From the NCBI RefSeq assembly GCF_009914315.1, contig NZ_CP042596.1, positions 3,596,001-3,660,000 of the forward strand: 64,000 bases of DNA. The letters run 5' to 3'. This DNA comes from Granulicella sp. WH15 (GTDB taxonomy: Bacteria; Acidobacteriota; Terriglobia; Terriglobales; Acidobacteriaceae). The notes under the pieces are model-generated. The model saw nothing but the letters and a program-made list of their open reading frames with translations, had not been told where the DNA came from and searched no databases. Positions 57,299-64,000 of the stretch are shown here, in pieces. The translations under genes were made by a program, and so were the position numbers. The first letter of the stretch is position 1; the number at the start of each line of letters is the position of its first letter.

Positions 57299-60200
57299 TT
57301 AGAAGAGGATCTTTGCGCTGAACTGCATCGATCGTGGGTCATTCGCCGTAGTCAACTGACCGAACCTGGTCGTTCCGTAGTTATAGGTAGTGGCAGCGAG
57401 TGGGTTGAAGAAGGTCGGCGTATTGAAGACATTGAACGACTCGGCACGGAACGAGACGTGATACCGCTCCGTGATGTCGAACATACGCTGGATCGCAACG
57501 TCGGTATCGGTGTAAGTCGGCCCGATCACGATATTGCGCCCTGCCGTACCGAACTGGCCAAAGTTATTCGGAGCAAACGCGGCGGTATTGAACCACTGCG
57601 CCACCGTCTTAGGACCGTTGTTCGGGTTACCGATCAGGTTAGGACGATCGGCACCTACACCGGAGCCGGAACGGTTGTTATTCGGCATGGAGACCGTGAA
57701 CGGGCGTCCCGTGTCATAGGTATAGATACCCGAAAGCTGCCATCCACCCGCGAGCGCCGCCGCTATACCGTGAGTTAGAAACTGCTTGTTCTTACCGAAG
57801 GGCAGCTCATATACCGGGCTGATCACAATACGCGAACCTACATTGAAGTCCGATGTTCCCTTCTCCCCCGGTAGATTGCGAGAGTCCTGGGGCGTACCGC
57901 TCGACGCCGCGCTGGTGCTGGCATAGCCAGGAGCGTTGTCGATGGAGTGCGACCAGGTATAGGCAACATTGAAGGTAAGCCCATCGTGATAGTGCTGCTG
58001 CAGCTTCACCGTCATCGCGTTGAAGTTAGAGTGCCCATTGCTGACGTAGTAAGAGACCGCCGTGCCGGTAGGAGAGAGCGAATAGTAATAGTTAAGTGCT
58101 CCGACTGGACCAAGCAGCGGCACAGCAGTCTTGCCATCCGCCAACGTGCTCAGCGGATAGTAACTGGTCACTGACGTCGCCGATGCCGCTGTCACAATAC
58201 CCTGATTCGGTTCGACCAGACGCGGCAGGCGGACTCCCTGATTTCCCAGGTAGCCAAGCGTAAGCGTCATCGTCGGCGTCAGTTCTGTCTGCACATCCGC
58301 GCCGTACTCATTCATATAGAGAGTCGCAAAGTTCGGATCGATACCTGTGAAGGTCGTATTCGTAAACGGATGAGCCGTCGAGCCGTCTGGCACCGAACCC
58401 GTGAAGGGGAATGGGTTATTGTCCATCTGGATCTGGGTCTGTGCGGTCGCCGTCGTCCGGCTCGTAAAACTCTGGGCGAGCCGGAAGGGAGCGCCGTCTC
58501 CCTGGCCAAGGTTGACGCCGTTTCCGATCGCCGGCGAGTTGTAGTAGATGCCATAGCTGGCGTGAACCACGGTCTTGGCATTTCCATAGGGCTGCCAGGA
58601 GAGGCCGAGGCGCGGCCCGACATTATTAATGTCGTCGTTGTAGATCTTGGAGCCGTAACCACCAACGCCTGCAACGACCACGCTTCCCGGAAGTCCGGGC
58701 GCTGTCGGCAACCGATAGCTCTCGAACTGGTTAGCACGATCCTGCGTCGGGCTGAAGTACTCGTAGCGCACGCCCATGTTGATCGTCAGGTGCGGCGTCG
58801 CCTTCCAGTCGTCCTGGATGTAACCCGCCGTGCTGGTATAGAAGTAGTGCATCCGCGGCGCGCTGGTATTGCGGCTCGACGTGGTGGCGTACCCAAGCGC
58901 CAGATCGGCGATCGGGCTGCCCGTCGAAATATTATTGTTGCTGGCCGAAGGACCAGTGAAGGCGAAGTTACTGGTGCCGTTCGAGACGAAGACGATTGAG
59001 TAGCGCGCCTGCAGCAGGTTAATGCCGAACTTGACCGTGTGGTTCCCATGCGACCAGGTCGTGTTGTTGACTAGGTTGTAGTGGTTATCCCAACGATGCT
59101 GCGGCAGGTTGCCATAGGGGTGAATCGTCGACAGGCCCGTCACGCTGGTCACAGGAATGGTGCCGACCTGGCTCACCGAGGCATCGTTGAAGGCGCCGGG
59201 AACCGCGGGAAACGCCTTGTTGTAATCCTCTCCGATACGGGGCTGCTCCAGCCGGTCGTAACCGAACCGGAACTCATTCAGCCAGTGCTCGCTGAAGACG
59301 TGGATCTCGTTGACGCCCGCCAGGGTCGAGATCTGGTTCACCGTGCAACCGAATCCCGGAATCTGCCCCGAGGAGCAGAGCGAGTTCGAAGGCTCGAACG
59401 ACGGGTCGTTGAAGTAGTTGTACTGGACCAGCAGCGAGTCCTTGTCGGAGATCTTATGGTCGACGCGCGCCGAGTACTGGTCGATGTTCTCGGTCCGCTC
59501 CTCGTTCAGCGTATAGCTCGGAGTCGCGACAGCGGCCAGGTTCTGACCGGCATCGGGCTTCGGGTAGAACTTCAATAATGCCAGCCCACGCGTGCTGAAA
59601 TCACTCAAAGGAATCTGATTCCGGAGATACGGATTCCCTCGCGCATAGAGCTTGCCCGATCCACTGGGAGGCACGATGCTATAGAGCTGCTGCGAAGCCG
59701 TATTGCAGAGGCCCGCAGAGTTGAATCCCGAGGTACAGACCGTGCTGAAGTCGCCGTTCAGCATGGCCGGGTTCGGAACCGAACCGCCGACAACCGTCGG
59801 CTGGGCGAGGCGAAGACCTTCATACCCGAAGAAGAAGAACGTCTTGTCCTTGCGGATCGGGCCGCCGATCGTTGCGCCGAATTGATTCCGGCGGAAGGTC
59901 GTGGGAGTTCCGGGCACCGTAAAGTAGTTCTTCGCGTCGAACTGAGAGTTGCGAATGAACTCGAAGACGTCGCCGTGGAAGGCATTGGTTCCGCCCTTGG
60001 TGATGACGACCACCTGTCCGCCCGACGTGCGCCCGTACTCAGCCGAGTACACGCCCGTCAGCAACTTGAACTCCTGGATCGTCTCCACCGACGGACGGAA
60101 CGACGGGGCCATCACGTTCTGGTCGTTGTCGTCGATACCGTTGACGGTAAAGGTATTGGCCGTCTCGTTATTACCCGCCACGTTGAATCCGCCGCGGAAG

Positions 60201-60742
60201 CCCAGCGTCGAGGACTGGCCCGGCAGATAAGCCGCTGGCTCAAGCAGTGCCAGCGAGTAGAACGTACGCTGATTCAAAGGCAGCCCGACGACCTTTTGGT
60301 TGTCGATAACGCCGCCCTGCGAGGAGTCCTCCGTCTCGGTGATCGCCGCCGAAGCGTTTACCGTCACCACGTCGGTGGCCGCGCCCAGCGAAAGAGCCAC
60401 ATCCTGCTGCCCGTTCTGAGCAACCTCCAGCGTGATGCCCTTCAGCACCTTCTCCGTGAATCCGGCCATCTTCACCGTCAAAGAGTAGTGGCCGGGGTTC
60501 AGGTTGGTCACGTTATAGCGGCCAGAGCTGCTGGTCTCAATTACACGGCTATTCCCCGTATCCACGTTCGTAATGGTTACTTGGGCACCTGCCACCGTAG
60601 CGCCCGAAGGGTCCGTCACCTGGCCAGTCATAGTGGCCTGGGTCTGCTGAGCAAAGCCAACCGGCATCAAGCCGACTGGCGCAAATGTCACCGTACTGGC
60701 AAGCACAAGAGCGAGGAAGAGGTTCTTCGTAACACGCTTCAT
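57299..60742 (-). CDS. Oar-like TonB-dependent outer-membrane receptor (copy 1)
   Basis: This 1147-residue receptor has the same plan as the downstream copy: a signal peptide (MPVGFAQ), a carboxypeptidase-regulatory domain (GQVTDPSGATVAGAQV), a plug (VNGIDDNDQNVMAPSF), and a beta-barrel ending FSAKILF. The plug regions of the two genes are almost word-for-word alike, while the barrel parts show many substitutions and small gaps in what should be extracellular loops. GGAG lies about 10 bases before the ATG. No ExbB, ExbD or TonB gene is in the window. Confidence 0.93.
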   Translation of the reverse strand: MKRVTKNLFLALVLASTVTFAPVGLMPVGFAQQTQATMTGQVTDPSGATVAGAQVTITNVDTGNSRVIETSSSGRYNVTNLNPGHYSLTVKMAGFTEKVLKGITLEVAQNGQQDVALSLGAATDVVTVNASAAITETEDSSQGGVIDNQKVVGLPLNQRTFYSLALLEPAAYLPGQSSTLGFRGGFNVAGNNETANTFTVNGIDDNDQNVMAPSFRPSVETIQEFKLLTGVYSAEYGRTSGGQVVVITKGGTNAFHGDVFEFIRNSQFDAKNYFTVPGTPTTFRRNQFGATIGGPIRKDKTFFFFGYEGLRLAQPTVVGGSVPNPAMLNGDFSTVCTSGFNSAGLCNTASQQLYSIVPPSGSGKLYARGNPYLRNQIPLSDFSTRGLALLKFYPKPDAGQNLAAVATPSYTLNEERTENIDQYSARVDHKISDKDSLLVQYNYFNDPSFEPSNSLCSSGQIPGFGCTVNQISTLAGVNEIHVFSEHWLNEFRFGYDRLEQPRIGEDYNKAFPAVPGAFNDASVSQVGTIPVTSVTGLSTIHPYGNLPQHRWDNHYNLVNNTTWSHGNHTVKFGINLLQARYSIVFVSNGTSNFAFTGPSASNNNISTGSPIADLALGYATTSSRNTSAPRMHYFYTSTAGYIQDDWKATPHLTINMGVRYEYFSPTQDRANQFESYRLPTAPGLPGSVVVAGVGGYGSKIYNDDINNVGPRLGLSWQPYGNAKTVVHASYGIYYNSPAIGNGVNLGQGDGAPFRLAQSFTSRTTATAQTQIQMDNNPFPFTGSVPDGSTAHPFTNTTFTGIDPNFATLYMNEYGADVQTELTPTMTLTLGYLGNQGVRLPRLVEPNQGIVTAASATSVTSYYPLSTLADGKTAVPLLGPVGALNYYYSLSPTGTAVSYYVSNGHSNFNAMTVKLQQHYHDGLTFNVAYTWSHSIDNAPGYASTSAASSGTPQDSRNLPGEKGTSDFNVGSRIVISPVYELPFGKNKQFLTHGIAAALAGGWQLSGIYTYDTGRPFTVSMPNNNRSGSGVGADRPNLIGNPNNGPKTVAQWFNTAAFAPNNFGQFGTAGRNIVIGPTYTDTDVAIQRMFDITERYHVSFRAESFNVFNTPTFFNPLAATTYNYGTTRFGQLTTANDPRSMQFSAKILF

Positions 60743-61313
60743 TGATTTTGGTCTCCGCTGAAGATCCGAGTAGCCATACAGGTAATGCCAACCTCGTTCG
60801 ACACGGGGGCGCAGGCTCTTTAGATAGAGCTAGCCTGTTACCTCGGCAAGCGAGATAGAACTGAAACATTCCGACAAGAACGAAGCAAAATGCTAGACGT
60901 TCAAAAACGGCTGCAATCAGGAAAACTTTTGGATGCGGGTGATAGAAGAATGAATAACAGGCTTCCGTTAGGAAAACAATAGAAAATTAATCTCTTTTGT
61001 ACTTTTAAAATCCGCCTGCACGCTTCATGGATAAAAAAGCATCCTGCCCCGAGACCGGGCCATCCTCCTCAGTCTCACCGCGCACAGACGGAGTACGTCG
61101 ACTCCGGCACAAACTCAGGTGCCCCTCTCGCTTCTGAAAGACGGCTTCACCAGAGGCTCAACCGTCTCCCCAACCTCTCGCCAGCGCCCCCGGCACCGTC
61201 CGGGCGGCCCGCCTTTACCCTGTTCTGTCTTTGTTCACCTTCTATTCAACGCCCATTCATGGTGCCGCTGTATCACCGGAGAAGTTCGCATCTTTACTGA
61301 TCGAGGCCATTGA
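60743..61313. other. Divergent upstream region of receptor and phosphoesterase genes
   Basis: No gene is supported in these 571 bases. The part from about 60890 to 61010 is clearly A/T-rich, as expected for promoters. A 64-codon frame at 61119-61313 has no ribosome site or domain. Confidence 0.5.
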
Positions 61314-63044
61314 ATGATTCGCAAGTTTTTAGCTCTTAGCCTGTCCACGACCATAGTTCTGACCGGATGCAGCACTGGCACCAGCCAGCCCGCTTCAACA
61401 GCTCCGGCACCGGTCGCCGCCGTTCCCGTCACCAGCTCGCAGGTCATCAAGCACGTCGTCGTCATCTTCGGAGAGAACATCTCCTTCGATCACTACTTCG
61501 GCACCTACCCCAACGCCGCCAATCTCCCCGGAGAGACCCCCTTCACCGCGGCCACCGGCACCCCGACCAAGACAACGAACTACATCTCGACCCCGTCTCT
61601 GCTCACCGCCAATCCGAACCTGAACAAGGCCAATAACGTCCAGGCCGATCCGGCCAACGGCTACATCTCCGTAGCCTCCAACCCCTTCCGCCTCGCCCCG
61701 GCCCAGGCCGGCACCGGCGACCAGGATCACAACTACGGGCCTGAGCAGACCGCCTTCGACAACGGCAAGATGGACCTCTTCCCCCTTTCCGTCGGAACCT
61801 CGGACCAGAGCGTCAGCGCGAACTTCGGCACCTCCACCAACGCGCCCGCCATCGCCAACACCAACGCCCTCACCATGGGCTACTATGACGGCAACACCGT
61901 CACCGCCATGTGGAACTACGCGCAGCACTACGCGCTCAACGACCACTCCTTCGGCACCACCTTCGGCGCCTCCACCCAGGGAGCCATCAACCTCGTCTCC
62001 GGCCAGACCAACGGCGTCGCCACCTACACCACCGGCGCGGCCTCCGGCGTCGTGGCCGACGGCCAGGGCGGCTACACCCTCGTCGGCGACGAAGATCCCG
62101 CGGGCGACACCTGCTCCTCGGCCAGCGCCAACGTCAGCATGTCCGGCAAGAACATCGGCGACCTGCTGAATGCGGCTGGCGTCTCCTGGGGCTTCTTCGA
62201 GGGCGGCTTCAACCTCGGCGTCACCAACGCCAACGGCACCACCGGCTGCGGCCGCAGCACTGCCGCCGTCAACATCCCCGGCAACCTGCTGAAGGCCGAC
62301 TACATCCCCCACCACGAGCCTTTCCAGTACTACCCCAGCACCGCCAACCCCACCCACATCCGTCCCGCTTCGGTCGCCGTCATCGGCACCGCGGCTGATA
62401 CCGGAGCCAAGACCGCCAACCACCAGTACGACATCCAGGACTTCGACGCAGCTCTTGCCGCCGGCAACCTGCCCGCAGTCAGCTTCCTGAAGGCCCCCGG
62501 CTTCCAGGACGGCCACGCCAGCTACTCCGATCCCCTCGACGAGCAGACCTTCGTCGTCAACGAAGTCAACGCCATCGAGAAGTCTCCCTTCTGGACTTCG
62601 ACGGCCATCATCCTGGCCTACGACGACTCCGACGGCTGGTACGATCACATCTCCAACGTCATCAACGGCTCGCAGACGAGCTTTGATTCCTACACCAGCG
62701 CCGGAATCTGCGGCTCGGCCTCCCTGGTCGCGTCTGCTCTGCCCGGCCCCAACTCCGCCGGCAAGCCGGTGCAGGGACGCTGCGGCTTCGGTCCTCGCCT
62801 GCCTCTGCTGGTCATCTCGCCCTGGTCCAACAAGAACTACATCGACAGCAACACCACCGACCAGTCCTCCATCACCCGCTTCATCGAGGACACCTTCCTC
62901 GGCGGCAAGCGGATCGGCGGCGGCTCCTTTGACGCGTCGGCTGGCTCGCTGGACAGCATGTTCAACTTCAGCAACAACGTCGCTCCCAACCCGAGCGTCG
63001 TCCTGCTGAACCCGACCACCGGCGCAGTCACCTCCGGCAACTAA
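61314..63044 (+). CDS. Phosphoesterase-family lipoprotein (PF04185)
   Basis: This 576-residue protein belongs to the phosphoesterase family that holds bacterial phospholipase C and AcpA-type acid phosphatases. The active-site N-terminal motif is GENISFDHYFG (53-63), and later conserved parts are YDDSDGWYDH and RLPLLVISPWS. The signal ends in LTGC (16-19), so it is a lipoprotein. It should release phosphate from phosphomonoesters or phospholipids in the periplasm or on the outer membrane. GAGG lies 9 bases before the ATG. Confidence 0.9.
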   Translation: MIRKFLALSLSTTIVLTGCSTGTSQPASTAPAPVAAVPVTSSQVIKHVVVIFGENISFDHYFGTYPNAANLPGETPFTAATGTPTKTTNYISTPSLLTANPNLNKANNVQADPANGYISVASNPFRLAPAQAGTGDQDHNYGPEQTAFDNGKMDLFPLSVGTSDQSVSANFGTSTNAPAIANTNALTMGYYDGNTVTAMWNYAQHYALNDHSFGTTFGASTQGAINLVSGQTNGVATYTTGAASGVVADGQGGYTLVGDEDPAGDTCSSASANVSMSGKNIGDLLNAAGVSWGFFEGGFNLGVTNANGTTGCGRSTAAVNIPGNLLKADYIPHHEPFQYYPSTANPTHIRPASVAVIGTAADTGAKTANHQYDIQDFDAALAAGNLPAVSFLKAPGFQDGHASYSDPLDEQTFVVNEVNAIEKSPFWTSTAIILAYDDSDGWYDHISNVINGSQTSFDSYTSAGICGSASLVASALPGPNSAGKPVQGRCGFGPRLPLLVISPWSNKNYIDSNTTDQSSITRFIEDTFLGGKRIGGGSFDASAGSLDSMFNFSNNVAPNPSVVLLNPTTGAVTSGN

Positions 63045-63060
63045 ATCACCGCCAACCCGA

Positions 63061-63096
63061 AACCCCACCCTTCGCCAACCAGCAAAGGGTGGGGTT
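63061..63096 (+). terminator. Terminator after the phosphoesterase gene
   Basis: AACCCCACCCTT pairs with AAGGGTGGGGTT, followed by TCGCATTT. Confidence 0.8.
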
Positions 63097-63123
63097 TCGC
63101 ATTTAACGCCCTTGCTGTTGCCT

Positions 63124-63359
63124 GTTCTTTTGGTTGTCATTCAGGAGCGAAGCGGAGGAATCTGCTTCTGTCTTTGTCGTTGCTTTTGCCGTTGCTTCTG
63201 GGGTAGGTCCGGGCTTTAGCCCGGACATTAAAACTTGCCAAAGACGCGGGCTTTAGCCCCCGAGGTATGCTTTCTTTTCTCAACCACAAAAAGACAAAGG
63301 CAAAAACGCCCTAACGCCGGGCAGGCGACACTTCGTGCGGTTCTCGACGCTTCACGTAA
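63124..63359. repeat. Dispersed intergenic repeat, copy D
   Basis: It matches copy C (47418-47646) module by module: TTGGTTGTCATTCAGGAGCG, GTAGGTCCGGGCTTTAGCCC, GACGCGGGCTTTAGCCCC, GGTATGCTTTCTT, and CGCCGGGCAGGCGACACTT. The GGGCGGGCGG module has a few substitutions. It lies between the phosphoesterase terminator and the multicopper oxidase gene. Confidence 0.8.
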
Positions 63360-63427
63360 CCCCAATTCACAACCCCGTCACACTCCCCTTCTACGCTCAA
63401 ACCAATCACCACCACCCTGGAGCTCGC

Positions 63428-64000
63428 TTGTCCCCCACCCGCCGCACCTTCCTCCAGCAGGCCGCCGCGCTCGGCCTCTCCTGGACCCGCCTGCCCTCCC
63501 AGATGTTCGCCCAGATGCAGATGTCCCACGGCAACAACAGCTCCTCCATGCCCGTGAACGCTGCCCCGCCCACCCAACCCATGCTCCACGTCCTCGAGCT
63601 GCCCCCGTTCGTCGACGAGCTGCCCCTGCCCGAACGCCTCCACGCCGCCCCCGGCAAAAAACTCCGCGTCTCCATGCGTGAGATCCACGCCAAGGTCCAC
63701 CGCGACCTGCCCCCCACCCGCATGTGGAGCTACGGCGACACCGCCATCGCCCCGCTCATCGAAGCCCGCGCCAACCAGCCCCTCCACATCGAGTGGCGCA
63801 ACGACCTACCCACCAAGCACTTCCTCCCCATCGACCACTCCCTCCACGGCGCAGGCCGCGACCGCCCGGAGGTCCGCGCCATCGTCCACGTCCACGGCGC
63901 CCGCGTCCCCACCAAAGACGACGGCCACCCCGACGACTGGTACACCCCCGGCAACAGCCTCGCCTGCACCTACCCCCTGCACCAGGAGGCCGCAACCCTC
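63428..64000 (+). CDS. Tat-exported multicopper oxidase, N-terminal part (cut by window edge)
   Basis: The first 191 codons of a multicopper oxidase are present; the rest lies beyond the window. The start is TTG at 63428, with GGAG 5 bases upstream; no in-frame ATG precedes it. The N-terminus TRRTFLQQ is a twin-arginine signal, as usual for copper oxidases folded in the cytoplasm. IVHVHGARVP gives the first copper-binding HxHG motif, and PLHQEAATL, just before the edge, leads into the usual second His motif of the CotA/bilirubin-oxidase branch. The function is oxidation of metals or phenols with reduction of oxygen to water. Confidence 0.85.
   Translation, partial: MSPTRRTFLQQAAALGLSWTRLPSQMFAQMQMSHGNNSSSMPVNAAPPTQPMLHVLELPPFVDELPLPERLHAAPGKKLRVSMREIHAKVHRDLPPTRMWSYGDTAIAPLIEARANQPLHIEWRNDLPTKHFLPIDHSLHGAGRDRPEVRAIVHVHGARVPTKDDGHPDDWYTPGNSLACTYPLHQEAATL

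Noticed and set aside
61395..63140. 581-codon minus-strand frame opposite the phosphoesterase
   Set aside because: Low-complexity Gly/Val/Asp protein antisense to a clear gene; no ribosome site or motif.
1..64000. CRISPR arrays, tRNA or rRNA genes, prophage or IS elements
   Set aside because: No regularly spaced repeats, no tRNA-like cloverleaf, no rRNA stretches and no transposase or integrase frames were seen. The dispersed repeats are irregularly placed and carry no spacers.

Overview
The window looks like chromosomal DNA of an acidobacterium of the Terriglobus/Granulicella/Edaphobacter type. This is inferred from the gene families, not from a marker gene: two giant Oar-like TonB-dependent receptors with an N-terminal carboxypeptidase-regulatory domain, a B12-dependent ribonucleotide reductase, MacB-type permeases in series, a sortilin-like BNR-repeat protein, DUF885, and many secreted exopeptidases. 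The DNA is GC-rich overall. No rRNA, tRNA, CRISPR, integrase or IS transposase was seen.

Layout. 0.3-3.3 kb: a two-gene ABC-2 type transporter between two copies of a dispersed repeat. 3.3-7.8 kb: a MarR regulator divergent from nrdJ. 7.9-16.5 kb: a visibly AT-richer block with a sugar-nucleotide epimerase and membrane glycosyltransferase pair, about 1 kb without a clear gene, and a hybrid histidine kinase (five PAS, two REC, Hpt) overlapping a REC-GGDEF diguanylate cyclase. 16.8-20.8 kb: a tightly overlapping glpK-glpD-glpF operon with a 21-bp-period direct repeat upstream. 20.9-27.9 kb: a 52-residue membrane protein, a sortilin-like secreted protein, a ferric-reductase-like cytochrome, and a CopD/DUF885 pair. 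27.9-33.1 kb: one MacB-type ATPase followed by three MacB-type permeases. 33.4-60.7 kb: an island of exported hydrolases (five M20-type peptidases, two tandem amidohydrolases, an M28, an M14, an S9 and an amidase), ending in two tandem Oar-like receptors. 61.3-64 kb: a PF04185 phosphoesterase lipoprotein and the start of a Tat-exported multicopper oxidase cut by the window edge.

How the genes work together (inference). The 33-61 kb region reads as a peptide and N-acyl-amino-acid scavenging module. Outer-membrane receptors would import or bind oligomers, and periplasmic or lipid-anchored peptidases, dipeptidases and amidases would trim them to amino acids. The kinase/cyclase pair carries all parts of a His-Asp-His-Asp relay ending in c-di-GMP synthesis. 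The glp operon covers uptake, phosphorylation and oxidation of glycerol.

The most unusual observations are: two M20 paralogues that have lost the usual metal-binding His and bridging Asp in the same way; an AbgB-like enzyme with Glu in place of the metal-site Cys; a modular dispersed repeat in at least four intergenic copies, with one module inverted between copies; a hairpin present twice with a compensatory base-pair change; and the one-ATPase, three-permease MacB operon.
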